34,265 nucleotides of DNA from an uncultured Erysipelotrichaceae bacterium. Lineage in GTDB: Bacteria; Bacillota_I; Bacilli_A; Erysipelotrichales; Erysipelotrichaceae. The position numbers and the translations under genes are program-made. The stretch spans positions 1 through 34,265 of the forward strand of contig CASFOT010000110.1 of assembly GCA_949296305.1 (NCBI GenBank), given 5' to 3'. Shown here piece by piece: positions 8,142-19,742 of the stretch (its first letter is position 1; each line of letters starts with the position of its first letter). The notes beneath the pieces are model-generated. The model was not told the DNA's origin. It searched no databases and was given only the letters and a program-made list of their open reading frames with translations.

Positions 8142-8157
8142 TGTTTCACGTGAAACA
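8142..8157. other. parS site between the SRP RNA gene and tadA
   Basis: TGTTTCACGTGAAACA is a perfect 16-bp parS palindrome. It occupies the short gap between the 3' end of the SRP RNA and the tadA ribosome site, about 10 kb from dnaA. Any ParB bound here sits in the path of the SRP RNA transcript. Confidence 0.95.
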
Positions 8158-8160
8158 TAT

Positions 8161-8247
8161 AAGAAAAGCTACCGCACATGATAGAGCTTCCTTAAGGCTG
8201 CTTCGTTCCCGACCTGACCTGATTCGTAAGATACCATTGCAGTAGCT
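8161..8247 (-). ncRNA. ffs: Small bacterial SRP RNA (4.5S/scRNA type)
   Basis: The minus strand contains the SRP domain IV core: TCAGGTC, an apical GGAA loop, then GAAGCAGCC, which is the Ffh-binding symmetric and asymmetric bulge region. The closing stem is also visible: AGCTACTGCA near the 5' end pairs over ten positions (one G-U) with TGCGGTAGCT near the 3' end. Total length is about 87 nt, so it lacks an Alu domain, as in E. coli 4.5S RNA. The T-rich end (CTTTTCTT) and a consensus promoter just upstream fix the ends to within a few bases. Location beside tadA and dnaX matches other Firmicutes. Confidence 0.93.
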
Positions 8248-8252
8248 ATATA

Positions 8253-8281
8253 ATTATAGCAATTGAATCAAAAACTGTCAA
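8253..8281 (-). promoter_or_regulatory. Consensus sigma-A promoter of the SRP RNA
   Basis: Minus strand: TTGACA (8276-8281), exactly 17 bp, TATAAT (8253-8258). Both hexamers are perfect consensus. The expected start, 6-7 bp downstream, matches the 5' end of the SRP RNA. It lies between the GNAT gene stop and the RNA. Confidence 0.92.
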
Positions 8282-8294
8282 ATAAAAGTGATCA

Positions 8295-8849
8295 TTAAAT
8301 AAAAATGTCATCAGGCAGATTCAAGTCAATACGATCAGTTTGATCCATCAAATTTTGTAATGTAAAATTTGAGTCAAACGATTGAAATAAAACAGATAAA
8401 CCAAGTACACGACTGTGATATTGTTTGGAAGTTAATATAAGTGGAACGATGCGCCAATCTGAATGTTTTATATAGAAAGAAAGTTTAGATGATTCGCAAG
8501 TAAATAAAGAAAAATAAATATTATCTTGTTTAGCAAAATGCTGCTCAATATACCTTAATAATTTAGAACCATATCCGTGACGTTGATAAAGCGGATCAAT
8601 ACAAAAACAAGACACTGAAGCAAATGTTTTATGATAGACATCTGAATACAGTATGACATATCCTGCATAACCAATGAGTATTTTCTCATCCACGTACATA
8701 CGTACTGATTGAAAATCAAGCATTTTTGAATGAATCGGTCTGATGATTTTTTCTTGAAAGCAATGACAAACAAACGAGTCAATCACTTTTCTTTCCATCA
8801 TTGGCAATTGATGATACGCATCTATTTTGAAATAAATGTTCTGATCCAT
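8295..8849 (-). CDS. GNAT-family N-acetyltransferase
   Basis: This 184-residue protein carries GNAT motif A: VSCFCIDPLYQRHGYGSKLL (about residues 79-98), with the Q/RxxGxG/A acetyl-CoA loop as QRHGYG. The rest of the fold is plausible, with an Arg/Lys-rich N-terminal helix and a C-terminal region rich in leucine and aspartate. The substrate is unknown. AAAGGAAAT precedes the ATG. It ends 14 bp before the SRP RNA promoter and is not obviously part of another operon. Confidence 0.8.
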   Translation of the reverse strand: MDQNIYFKIDAYHQLPMMERKVIDSFVCHCFQEKIIRPIHSKMLDFQSVRMYVDEKILIGYAGYVILYSDVYHKTFASVSCFCIDPLYQRHGYGSKLLRYIEQHFAKQDNIYFSLFTCESSKLSFYIKHSDWRIVPLILTSKQYHSRVLGLSVLFQSFDSNFTLQNLMDQTDRIDLNLPDDIFI

Positions 8850-8978
8850 ATGAATTATTTCCTTTCAAGATCATCATACAATATAAAAGAAACAAAAAAC
8901 AGATGAAATAACTTGATAACTATAAAGTAGAGAGATAATTTTTGCATATGATAAGCAATTAAAAAGTGTGAAAATAAA

Positions 8979-9008
8979 AGAATATTCCTATAAATATAGG
9001 AATATTCT
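8979..9008 (-). terminator. Perfect 14-bp palindromic hairpin, probable serS terminator
   Basis: Arms AGAATATTCCTATA (8979-8992) and TATAGGAATATTCT (8995-9008) are perfectly complementary with only two bases between them. On the minus strand TTTATTTTCACACTTTTT follows. It lies about 100 bp after the serS stop. The stem is AT-rich, so termination strength is uncertain; a protein-binding palindrome is an alternative. Confidence 0.55.
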
Positions 9009-9105
9009 ATGTTTATTGCAAAAATTTAATAAACCTTTAAATCAAACAAATATGCATAGTATAAAAATTTAATTTGATATTTTTAATCAAAATATATACA
9101 CGTGT

Positions 9106-10392
9106 TTATTTTTTAGGAATTAACTTTTCTTGACCACCCATATACGGACGAAGCACTTCCGGAATATTGACTGTTCCATCTACATTTAAATTATTCTCTA
9201 AAAATGCAATTAACATACGAGGAGGAGCTACTACCGTATTATTTAATGTATGAGCAAAATATTTTCCGTCTTTACCTTTAACACGGATCTTTAAACGACG
9301 TGCCTGTGCATCAGTCAAATTTGAACAGCTGCCAACTTCAAAATATTTTTTCTGTCGAGGAGACCAAGCTTCTACATCAACAGATTTACATTTTAAATCT
9401 GCCAGATCACCTGAACAGCATTCCAATGCACGAACCGGAATATCCATGCTTCTAAACAGATCAACCGTATTCATATACAATTTCACAAACCAATCAGCAC
9501 TTTCTTCTGGTTTACAAACAACGATCATTTCTTGTTTTTCAAATTGATGAATACGATAAACACCGCGTTCTTCAATACCATGTGCACCTTTTTCTTTTCG
9601 GAAGCATGGTGAATAGCTAGTATATGTATAAGGAAGATTTTCTTCATCTAAGATCGTATCAATAAATTTTCCAATCATAGAATGTTCACTGGTTCCAATC
9701 AAGTAAAGATCTTCACCTTCAATCTTATACATCATTCCTTCCATTTCAGCAAAACTCATAACTCCAGTTACTACATTGCTTCGAATCATGAAAGGAGGCA
9801 CAACATAAGTGAATCCGCGATTGATCATGAAATCGCGTGCATATGAAATTACTGCACTATGCAGGCGGGCAATATCACCCATCAAATAATAGAAACCATT
9901 ACCTGCAACTTTTCTCGCACTGTCTAAATCAATACCGTTAAAAGATTCCATAATATCAGTATGATACGGAATCTCAAAATCAGGAACAATAGGTTCACCA
10001 AATTTTCTTAATTCAACATTTTCGCTGTCATCTTTACCAATAGGTACAGATGGATCGATCATGTTAGGAATCTGCATCATGATACTGGTTACTTCTTCTC
10101 TTACGATAGCTTCTTTCTCTTCAATTTCTTTTAATTCATCTGCCATTGAAGAAACTTCTTTTTTTACAGCTTCAGCCTCTTCTTTCTTTCCTTCTTTCAT
10201 TAAGCCGCCAATTTTTTTGCTCAATGAATTTCGATTAGCGCGCAAATCATCTACACGCTGTTTCATGCTGCGAAGTTCCTTATCTTTAGCAATAACTTCG
10301 TCAACAAGATCTACTTTGTGATCCTGAAACTTCTTTCGGATATTTTCTTTTACTGCTTCTGGATTTTCTCTGACAAATTTAATGTCTAACAT
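9106..10392 (-). CDS. serS: Seryl-tRNA synthetase
   Basis: SerRS charges tRNA-Ser with serine. The protein is 428 residues: an N-terminal helical arm (about 30-100) rich in K and E that grips the tRNA long arm, then the class II catalytic core with motif 2 (FRKEKGAHGIEERGVYRIHQF) and motif 3 (NNTVVAPPRMLIAFLEN). The frame is open 45 codons further upstream, but those codons are the translated T-box leader and terminator. The ATG at 10392 has a strong AGGAGGAAA and the standard MLDIKFVRENPE start. Expression should rise when tRNA-Ser is uncharged. Confidence 0.97.
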   Translation of the reverse strand: MLDIKFVRENPEAVKENIRKKFQDHKVDLVDEVIAKDKELRSMKQRVDDLRANRNSLSKKIGGLMKEGKKEEAEAVKKEVSSMADELKEIEEKEAIVREEVTSIMMQIPNMIDPSVPIGKDDSENVELRKFGEPIVPDFEIPYHTDIMESFNGIDLDSARKVAGNGFYYLMGDIARLHSAVISYARDFMINRGFTYVVPPFMIRSNVVTGVMSFAEMEGMMYKIEGEDLYLIGTSEHSMIGKFIDTILDEENLPYTYTSYSPCFRKEKGAHGIEERGVYRIHQFEKQEMIVVCKPEESADWFVKLYMNTVDLFRSMDIPVRALECCSGDLADLKCKSVDVEAWSPRQKKYFEVGSCSNLTDAQARRLKIRVKGKDGKYFAHTLNNTVVAPPRMLIAFLENNLNVDGTVNIPEVLRPYMGGQEKLIPKK

Positions 10393-10408
10393 ATTTTTCC
10401 TCCTAATA

Positions 10409-10632
10409 AAAAAAGAAGCATTGCCCAAAAGGGACGAATGCCTCGTGTTGCCACCCTTCTTATTTCCAAAAAAAAGGAAATCACTCAAAGCGATAACGGG
10501 ACTACCGAAAATAGCTACTTCATTCACTATTTCACTTGAAGGTGCTTTTCATCAGTTATCTTCAATTGGCTTACACCAACCGCCAACTCTCTATGTAAAG
10601 ATAAGAAACTACTTTTCCTTCTCAACGTTTTC
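10409..10632 (-). promoter_or_regulatory. T-box riboswitch leader, serine-specific, upstream of serS
   Basis: The minus strand carries the conserved T-box AAGGGTGGCAACACGAG (about 10444-10460), which pairs with the tRNA acceptor end in the antiterminator. A terminator hairpin follows, GAGGCATTCGTCCC with GGGCAATGCTTC, and then TTTTTTTATT (10402-10445). Upstream lie Stem I elements including AGTAG and a GGTTGGTG distal loop. The specifier appears to be AGC (Ser) at 10544-10546, in the GAAA-AGC-ACC context expected for a specifier loop. Uncharged tRNA-Ser would stabilise the antiterminator and allow serS transcription. The class is certain; the exact specifier register is read by eye. Confidence 0.92.
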
Positions 10633-10638
10633 TTCTAT

Positions 10639-10667
10639 TTTATATCATCTCAATCTATCAAAGTCAA
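10639..10667 (-). promoter_or_regulatory. Promoter of the serS T-box leader
   Basis: Minus strand TTGACT (10662-10667), 17 bp, TATAAA (10639-10644). A start about 7 bp downstream would give the full T-box leader. Confidence 0.85.
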
Positions 10668-10681
10668 TAATGAAGAAACAA

Positions 10682-10905
10682 TTAAGCAATTTTTAAAAAG
10701 AGATTGTATTCTTCCCGCCCTCTGTAAGCAGGATGATTCAGATATTTGTTCCAGTTGACTCCTTCCATCACTTCAAGAAAACTGTACACCGTATCAAAAG
10801 AATCGATTTTTTTTCACAATCCAGTGGTAAAATCATCTAAAATGCGTTATTATTCCTATTGCTTGGATAGGAATGATTTAGCTCTAACACTTCGATGTTT
10901 TTCAT
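10682..10905 (-). pseudogene. Decayed transposase N-terminal fragment
   Basis: On the minus strand, ATG at 10905 opens a frame reading MKNIEVLELNHSYPSNRNNN. It meets an in-frame TAG, continues as MILPLDCEKK, then loses frame at an A8 run (10807-10814). In the next frame it continues as IDSFDTVYSFLEVMEGVNWN and a further segment with KYL, RGREEYN and FLKIA before TAA at 10682. The joined product resembles the N-terminal region of IS1182/IS5-like transposases, with a V.F.EV.EG(I/V)N..KYL pattern and a RGR..Y segment before a missing catalytic part. This is a recollection of the family, not a search result. One stop, one frameshift and a lost C-terminus mark it as dead. Confidence 0.45.
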
Positions 10906-10919
10906 AGCTAAATTATACC

Positions 10920-10961
10920 AAAAAATGCATCCTTTCTCTTTTGAGATTAGATGCATTTTTT
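10920..10961. terminator. Bidirectional-looking terminator of gyrA
   Basis: Stem AAAAATGCATC (10921-10931) / GATGCATTTTT (10950-10960), with a T-run on either strand. On the minus strand it lies about 46 bp past the gyrA stop and would end the yaaA-recF-gyrB-gyrA operon. Confidence 0.85.
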
Positions 10962-11006
10962 ATTTTTGGCTATTCCTAATTCTTTACAGCCTCTTATAAA
11001 GTGAAC

Positions 11007-13475
11007 TTAATTCTCGGCATGATCGATTTCTTTTTCAGTTTCTTCATTTTCATTGTTCATATCCACAATTGCAATTTTAGAAACCGTTTCATTTTCATTG
11101 ACGTTGATCAATTTAACACCTTGTGTGTTTCGACCATATACACCAACATTTTCCAAAGAAATACGAATAATGATGCCGTCATCAGTAACGATCATTGCAT
11201 CTTCGTCTCCATTGACAGCACGGACATTGACCAATGATCCAGTTTTTGTCGTAACATTCATCGTTTTCACACCTTTGGTGCCGCGATTAGTTTTACGATA
11301 ATCACCGATTTCGCTCTTTTTCCCATAACCATTTTCTGATACAGAAAGAATGTATTTTCCTTCATCGCTGGTAGCTACACCAACTACGGCTGAACCATCT
11401 GTATTAAATCCGCGAACACCGCTGGCCGTTCTACCCATGACACGTACTTCTGATTCATCAAAACGAATTGCCTTTCCATTCGAGCCTGCAATGATAATTT
11501 CATCTTCACCGCTAGTGGCTTTGACATTAAATAATTCATCATCATCTTTTAATGTAATTGCAATCTTCCCATTATTTCGAATAGAATCAAATTCTTGTGT
11601 TTTTACACGTTTCACAAGACCTTTTTTCGTAACAAAGAAGAGATATTCTGCCTTAGAGTCCCTTTGCATTGGAACTAATTCAGTCACTAATTCTTCTTTT
11701 TCTAATTTAAGAAGATTAACAACAGGAATCCCTTTTGCCGTACGGGAAGCATTCGGTACATTATATCCTTTTAATCGATAAACTTTACCTCTATTTGTAA
11801 ACATCAACAGATAATCATGAGTTGACATAGTGATCAATTTATCAATAACATCATCTTCATTTAATGTCATACCTTTGACACCGCGGCCGCCTCTATGCTG
11901 CGTACGATATGTATCTACCGGTGCTCGTTTGATATATCCGCTGGTCGACATGGTGATGACGATATCTTCGACAGGAATGAGATCTTCATCTTCCATATCA
12001 TAACCACCTTCCATGATATCCGTACGACGAGCATCACCATATTTTTCTTTTACTTCATTCAGCTCTGTACGAATGATATCATGCAGACGTGATTCATTAG
12101 CTAAGATATCTTTTAAATCAGCAATCGTAGCTAATAATTCCTGATATTCATTCTCAATCTTATCACGTTCCAAACCAGTTAAACGGCGTAGCTGCATTTG
12201 CAATATTGCTTTTGCCTGAATCTCACTTAAAGCAAATTTTTCCATCAAGCCATTCGTAGCTTCTTCATCCGTACGGGATGCTCGAATCAAAGCAATGATC
12301 TCATCAATATGATCTAAAGCAATACGGAATCCTTCTAAGATATGCGCACGGTCTTCTGCTTTTTTCAAATCAAAACGTGTACGCCGTGTCGTTACTTCAA
12401 TTTGATGTTCAACATAGTGCTGCAGCATTTCTTTGATGCCCATCAAAATTGGTTTATCTTTATGCAATGCAAGCATATTGATGCCAAATGAAGTCTGTAA
12501 TGGTGTCAACCGATACAATTGATTTAAGATCACATCTTCTTGTACATCTTTGCGTAATTCAATAACGATGCGAACTCCATCTCGATTAGATTCATCGTTT
12601 AGATAAGTAATTCCATCAATAATTTTTTCTCTTACCAATGAAGCGATTTTCTCAATTAACGTGGCTTTGTTCACCTGATATGGAATTTCATAAACAACGA
12701 TTCGTTTTTTACCATTTTCCATATCTTCGATACGAACTTTTGATCGTATCTGAATGCTGCCATGACCAGTTTCATATGCTTGGCGAATACCGCTTCTTCC
12801 TAAGATCATGCCGCCAGTAGGAAAATCAGGACCTTTGATATAATTATCCATCAGATCGGTAACGGTGATCATTGAATCATCCATGATGGCTAATGTCGCA
12901 TCAATCGCTTCACAAAGGTTATGAGGCGGAATATTGGTTGCCATACCAACAGCAATACCAACAGATCCGTTTACTAGCAGATTAGGAAAACGAGAAGGTA
13001 AAACAACAGGTTCTTGTTCTTCACCATCATAGTTGTCACGGAAATCAACAGTATCTTTCTGAATATCTTTCATCATTTCCATGGCAATTTTTGACATGCG
13101 CGCTTCAGTATAACGCATAGCCGCAGCACCATCACCATCCATGGAACCAAAGTTTCCATGTCCGTCAACCAATGGATATCGGTATGAAAAATCCTGTGCC
13201 ATACGAACCATTGCATCATATACAGCCGTATCACCATGCGGATGATATTTACCAATGACTTCACCAACGATACGTGCTGATTTTTTATGTGCTACATTCG
13301 CTGTTATTCCAAGAGTATTCATCGAATGCAAGATACGACGATGTACCGGTTTTAAACCATCTCGAGCATCCGGCAAAGCACGCTGTACAATAACAGACAT
13401 GGAATAGTCGAGGAAGGATGTACGCATCTCACTAGAAATATCAACCTGTTCAAGCTTGTCATAGTTTGTATCCAT
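11007..13475 (-). CDS. gyrA: DNA gyrase subunit A
   Basis: GyrA is the breakage-reunion subunit of gyrase, which introduces negative supercoils. At 822 residues it is full length. The catalytic tyrosine is Y122 ([10 protein letters not shown]). The quinolone-determining region reads [19 protein letters not shown], with Thr at 83 and Asp at 87 in E. coli numbering; Thr83 is natural in several taxa and is not by itself a resistance mutation. The GyrA box appears as QHRGGRG at about residue 530, followed by the beta-pinwheel domain. The C-terminal tail is acidic. GGAGG precedes the ATG, 13 bp after gyrB. It is the last gene of the operon. Confidence 0.97.
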   Translation of the reverse strand: MDTNYDKLEQVDISSEMRTSFLDYSMSVIVQRALPDARDGLKPVHRRILHSMNTLGITANVAHKKSARIVGEVIGKYHPHGDTAVYDAMVRMAQDFSYRYPLVDGHGNFGSMDGDGAAAMRYTEARMSKIAMEMMKDIQKDTVDFRDNYDGEEQEPVVLPSRFPNLLVNGSVGIAVGMATNIPPHNLCEAIDATLAIMDDSMITVTDLMDNYIKGPDFPTGGMILGRSGIRQAYETGHGSIQIRSKVRIEDMENGKKRIVVYEIPYQVNKATLIEKIASLVREKIIDGITYLNDESNRDGVRIVIELRKDVQEDVILNQLYRLTPLQTSFGINMLALHKDKPILMGIKEMLQHYVEHQIEVTTRRTRFDLKKAEDRAHILEGFRIALDHIDEIIALIRASRTDEEATNGLMEKFALSEIQAKAILQMQLRRLTGLERDKIENEYQELLATIADLKDILANESRLHDIIRTELNEVKEKYGDARRTDIMEGGYDMEDEDLIPVEDIVITMSTSGYIKRAPVDTYRTQHRGGRGVKGMTLNEDDVIDKLITMSTHDYLLMFTNRGKVYRLKGYNVPNASRTAKGIPVVNLLKLEKEELVTELVPMQRDSKAEYLFFVTKKGLVKRVKTQEFDSIRNNGKIAITLKDDDELFNVKATSGEDEIIIAGSNGKAIRFDESEVRVMGRTASGVRGFNTDGSAVVGVATSDEGKYILSVSENGYGKKSEIGDYRKTNRGTKGVKTMNVTTKTGSLVNVRAVNGDEDAMIVTDDGIIIRISLENVGVYGRNTQGVKLINVNENETVSKIAIVDMNNENEETEKEIDHAEN

Positions 13476-13488
13476 GAATGCATACCTC

Positions 13489-16531
<3,043 letters not shown>

Positions 16532-16535
<4 letters not shown>

Positions 16536-16735
16536 TTTAAATAGATAGTTGTGTCTTCAATGACAACGACATCACCAGCAAATAATTTTCTGCCGCGGCG
16601 ATCCTCTTTTTCGTCATTTACATGGATATCCAGTTCTTTGACAGCGAATTTAGCCTGTGCACCACTGGAGATGAAATCACAAGCTTTCAGCAATTGCCCA
16701 AGCGTTATATATCCATTTTTTACCTTATATTCCAT
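16532..16735 (-). CDS. yaaA: S4-domain RNA-binding protein YaaA (RlbA)
   Basis: This 67-residue protein is the small S4-domain protein encoded between dnaN and recF in most Firmicutes. The S4 core YITLGQLLKACDFISSGAQAK is evident, then a basic segment (DRRGRKLFAGDVV) and the terminal beta strand. B. subtilis YaaA has been linked to 50S assembly, but the role is not firmly established. GAGAGG stands about 10 bp before the ATG. It is the first gene of the yaaA-recF-gyrB-gyrA operon. Confidence 0.92.
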
Positions 16736-16764
16736 AGCTAAAAGCCTCTCTTCACATCTATATC

Positions 16765-16773
16765 ATTATACCA
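16765..16773 (-). promoter_or_regulatory. Promoter of the yaaA-recF-gyrB-gyrA operon
   Basis: Minus-strand TGG-TATAAT (hexamer at 16765-16770) is an extended -10 about 30 bp before the yaaA ATG. No good -35 is visible. The rest of the gap to dnaN (16771-16914) is AT-rich and shows nothing else. Confidence 0.65.
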
Positions 16774-16913
16774 TATTTAAGGAGTGAATGGTTAGTTTTC
16801 ATAGAAAATAACCGATTTATCCTATAAAAAACAGTTAAAATAAAGAAAAACTACAAACGATGAAAATAAAGAAAATCACAAGAAAAGATAGTATCAAAAA
16901 CTATAAAAATTAA

Positions 16914-16955
16914 ATAAAAAAGAACCCACTTCTATACGATACAGAAATTGGTTCT
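16914..16955 (-). terminator. Terminator of dnaN
   Basis: Minus-strand AGAACC (16950-16955) pairs with GGTTCT (16921-16926), with an inner TTCT/AGAA pairing and one mismatch, followed by a TTTTTATTT tract. It begins about 40 bp after the dnaN stop. The stem is imperfect. Confidence 0.6.
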
Positions 16956-16995
16956 CAGCATAATTTTAATTTAACTAATTCAGTTTTGTTTTTGA

Positions 16996-18114
16996 TCACG
17001 CATATGTTCGTAAAGGAACCACAAGCATCATGATGCTGTCATCACCGTCCGTATGGATCGTAAATGGTTTCATTTCACCGCATAAACGGAAGACAATTTC
17101 ACCCGAATTCAAAGCTTTTAAAGCTTCAAATACATAACGTCCATTACAGCTCACATTTAAATGATCGCCTTCAAAAGTGGCATTTGATAATACTTCCATA
17201 GAAGAACCTACTTCTGCTGAACTAGAAGATAAGATGCATTCATTTTTATCTAATGAGAATTTGATGATATATACACCATCGTTTTTGATGAAGCTCGCAC
17301 GGTCAATTGCACTTAACAGTTCTTTTGAATCAATACGAAGCTCATAATGAAAATTATTAGGAATCAAACGATTTGTTTCTGGATAGGCTCCATCGATCAA
17401 ACGCGTCTGAATGATCGTATGATCAATTAAGAATTGAACTTTTTTATTATCTACATAGAATATGATCGTTTCTTCTTCGCCGATGCTTTTTAATACTTCC
17501 TGTAAACTTTTTGATGGAATCGTAATATTGAAATCTAGAGAATCTTCGATTTTTACAATTTTCTTAGCTAAACGATAAGAATCGGTAGCAACACATTGCA
17601 AGGTTTGATCCTGACAAGAGAAATTTACACCTGTTAATACTGGTTTGGTTTCCCGATCACTTGTCGCAAAACATGTTTGAGTGATAATTTCTTTTAAAAC
17701 AGATGAAGAGATCGAAAAAGATTCTTTTGGTTGAGAAAAATCAATTGCTGGATAATCAGCAGATCGCATGCCATTGATTTTAAATTGAGCATTTGTTCCA
17801 GAAATTTGTGTCAATGTATCATCGATGACTTCAATTTCAATATCTTCTCCTTCTATTTTACGAACAATTTCCAGGATGTATTTCGCTTCGATTACGATAT
17901 TTCCTGTATCATTGATTTTTAATTGATTTTCTTCATTCGGTTTGATCGAAGAGCGAATAGAAATGTCTGAATCACTTCCGGTTAAAATAATTTCACTTGG
18001 ATTGACTTCAATTTTTACTCCAGAAAAAGCAGGTAATGGTGAAAATACTGAAATAGCTCGTGAAACGATCGACAGTTTTTCATAAAAATAACGTTTGTTA
18101 ATTGTAAAATTCAT
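16996..18114 (-). CDS. dnaN: DNA polymerase III sliding clamp (beta subunit)
   Basis: The beta clamp encircles DNA and tethers polymerase III. At 372 residues it has the standard length and three repeated clamp folds. Typical segments include VETRPVL-like DRETKPVLTGVNF, TDSYRLA, and the C-terminal PFTIHTDGDDSIMMLVVPLRTY, close to the family PMRI/PLRT ending. The frame opens 15 codons earlier, but AGGAGGATC sits directly upstream of the ATG at 18114, and MNFTINKRYF is the normal N-terminus. A promoter probably lies in the AT-rich gap after dnaA; read-through from dnaA is also possible. Confidence 0.97.
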   Translation of the reverse strand: MNFTINKRYFYEKLSIVSRAISVFSPLPAFSGVKIEVNPSEIILTGSDSDISIRSSIKPNEENQLKINDTGNIVIEAKYILEIVRKIEGEDIEIEVIDDTLTQISGTNAQFKINGMRSADYPAIDFSQPKESFSISSSVLKEIITQTCFATSDRETKPVLTGVNFSCQDQTLQCVATDSYRLAKKIVKIEDSLDFNITIPSKSLQEVLKSIGEEETIIFYVDNKKVQFLIDHTIIQTRLIDGAYPETNRLIPNNFHYELRIDSKELLSAIDRASFIKNDGVYIIKFSLDKNECILSSSSAEVGSSMEVLSNATFEGDHLNVSCNGRYVFEALKALNSGEIVFRLCGEMKPFTIHTDGDDSIMMLVVPLRTYA

Positions 18115-18120
18115 GATAAG

Positions 18121-18166
18121 ATCCTCCTGTTTTTTATTTATATAATAAGATAACAACAATAATAAG
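18121..18166. other. Probable DNA unwinding element with DnaA-trio-like repeats
   Basis: Directly beyond the last DnaA boxes of the dnaA-dnaN gap is a very AT-rich stretch. On the strand reading from the boxes toward dnaN it carries TTA TTA TTG TTG TTA (18151-18165). That resembles the DnaA-trio pattern of B. subtilis, three of the five triplets fitting the [C/T]T[A/T] form and two differing in the last base. Its side, spacing and AT content fit the unwinding element of the B. subtilis origin. The identification rests on comparison by eye. Confidence 0.55.
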
Positions 18167-18168
18167 TG

Positions 18169-18273
18169 TGTGGAAAGCTGTGGAAAAGTGAAAAATAAAC
18201 GATAAATAAAGATTGATTTATCTATTTTTTACTGTGGAAAGTATGTTGATAAATTGTGGAAAGCTGTGGAAAA
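18169..18273. other. DnaA-box cluster in the dnaA-dnaN gap (oriC part)
   Basis: Five 9-bp boxes of TGTGGAAAA/G form stand at 18169, 18179, 18233, 18255 and 18265, all in the same orientation (TTTTCCACA or CTTTCCACA on the coding strand). This is one half of a two-part origin; the unwinding element borders it. The box nearest dnaA abuts the dnaA stop codon. Confidence 0.85.
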
Positions 18274-19641
18274 CTAACGAATTCCTAATTTTGCTTCAAT
18301 TTGTTCAACTGCTGTTTTAAATAATGGATCTTGAGCAATCATTTTTTTTGCTTTTTCATAAGATGACATGATCGTTGAATGATCTCGATTTCCGAATGAG
18401 AAGCCAATCTTGACAAATGGCACTTGCAAATGTTTACGGCAAATGTAAACTGCGATGTGCCGTGCATTTGATATTTGTTTTGTTCTGGATTTAGATTCAA
18501 TTTGACTTTTGGTTAATCCATAATACTCACAAACACAAGCTTTTATTTTTCCAATGCTGAGATCTTCTTCGACTACAATGATTGGTTCATCAGAAAATAC
18601 GGCTTGGGCAAAAGATAAATCGATGATGCCAGGATTTTCTAATATGGCTTTAAAGAAAAGTTCATTTAACGATCCTTCTAGTTTTCGTACATCACTTGAA
18701 AATTTAGTAGCAATGAAATCAAGCACTTCATCTTCGATCATGATCGATTCATTTCTTCCTTCAATTTTCTTTTTTAATATGGCTTTAGCTGTTTCGAATT
18801 CTGGTGATCCGACTCTTACTTTTAAACCACTTAAAAAACGAGAAATCAAACGGTTTTCAATACCTTTTAATTCACTAGGATGAATATCGCTCGTGATAAT
18901 GATTTGTTTGTTTTCTGCGATCAATTTGTTATAAAGGTTAAAAAAGATCTCTTGTGAAGCAGATTGTTTCATCCGTTGAATATCGTCGATCAGTAAAAAA
19001 TCGCATTCCATGAAACGTGCTTTGATATCTTCAACACTATTTCCGTGCACATCTTTATTTTTCATAGCTTCAATCAAAAGCGTAACGATATCCTCACTAT
19101 AAATATAGATAACCTTGGATTCTGGTCGATTTTCTTTTAAATAATTTCCAATCGCATGCAATAAATGTGTCTTTCCTAGACCAGAATTTCCATAGATCAT
19201 CAATGGATTATTAAATTGTCCAGGATAGTTGCAGCAAGCAATGGAAGCGGCATAGGCTTCTCGGTTGCTTTTTCCAACGACAAAATTATCAAAAGTATAT
19301 AATTTATTAAACCGATCTTCAAATAGAGAATCACTTTGTTTTTTTAACATCGGCGCAGGCATCATTTTTTCAACGTCTTTATGCAGAATCAACTGTAAAG
19401 TATATTCATTTCCTGCTGCTTGTGCAAAACATTGTTTCCATTGATCAAGATTTCCTGAAATGATCGAATTGGATACGTTATTAGGCACTGTAATTAAAGC
19501 GACGTTTCCATTGATACGAAATAATTTTGTTGGCTCAATGTAAGTTGTATAAATAGCATCATCATAAAGCTTGCTTTCTTTGATTTTTTCTAAGACTGCA
19601 TTCCATAATTCCTGATACTTTTTTTCTTCGTTGCTATTCAT
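18274..19641 (-). CDS. dnaA: Chromosomal replication initiator DnaA
   Basis: DnaA binds DnaA boxes and unwinds the origin when ATP-bound. The 455-residue protein has domain I (about 1-85), a short linker domain II (about 86-112), AAA+ domain III with Walker A GNSGLGKT (151-158), Walker B LLIDDIQ (216-222) and an arginine finger in ENRLISRF (262-269), and domain IV with the DnaA signature (about 384-425) ending in FSFGNRDHSTIM. The Walker B continuation reads DDIQRMKQS rather than the common DDIQFLAGK. GGAGG precedes the ATG by 6 bp. A promoter with -35 TTGAAT and -10 TATAGT sits upstream. DnaA boxes on both sides suggest autoregulation. Confidence 0.97.
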   Translation of the reverse strand: MNSNEEKKYQELWNAVLEKIKESKLYDDAIYTTYIEPTKLFRINGNVALITVPNNVSNSIISGNLDQWKQCFAQAAGNEYTLQLILHKDVEKMMPAPMLKKQSDSLFEDRFNKLYTFDNFVVGKSNREAYAASIACCNYPGQFNNPLMIYGNSGLGKTHLLHAIGNYLKENRPESKVIYIYSEDIVTLLIEAMKNKDVHGNSVEDIKARFMECDFLLIDDIQRMKQSASQEIFFNLYNKLIAENKQIIITSDIHPSELKGIENRLISRFLSGLKVRVGSPEFETAKAILKKKIEGRNESIMIEDEVLDFIATKFSSDVRKLEGSLNELFFKAILENPGIIDLSFAQAVFSDEPIIVVEEDLSIGKIKACVCEYYGLTKSQIESKSRTKQISNARHIAVYICRKHLQVPFVKIGFSFGNRDHSTIMSSYEKAKKMIAQDPLFKTAVEQIEAKLGIR

Positions 19642-19672
19642 GACAACCTCCTCTCTCTATTTACAACATTCT

Positions 19673-19701
19673 ACTATAAATATAGTTAAAATACTATTCA
19701 A
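19673..19701 (-). promoter_or_regulatory. Promoter of dnaA
   Basis: Minus strand TTGAAT (19696-19701), 17 bp, TATAGT (19673-19678), about 32 bp before the ATG. The nearest DnaA boxes lie about 40 bp further upstream. Confidence 0.65.
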
Positions 19702-19742
19702 ACTTTTGTGCAAAAAAAGAAAATAAATGCTTATAAACACTG

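Noticed and set aside
9091..9105. ACACGTGT near the end of serS as a third parS
   Set aside because: Only the central CACGTG is shared; the flanking bases do not match the parS consensus.
10393..10527. 45-codon N-terminal extension of serS
   Set aside because: These codons are the T-box and terminator of the leader; the standard MLDIKFVRENPE start follows a strong AGGAGG.
10852..10913. Inverted repeats and a GAGCTAAAT-like sequence resembling a CRISPR repeat or tracrRNA
   Set aside because: No second repeat, no spacers, no cas genes; the sequence is explained by the transposase remnant and its borders.
13207..13245. Thr at GyrA position 83 as a quinolone-resistance mutation
   Set aside because: Thr is the natural residue in several species; without relatives for comparison there is no basis to call resistance.
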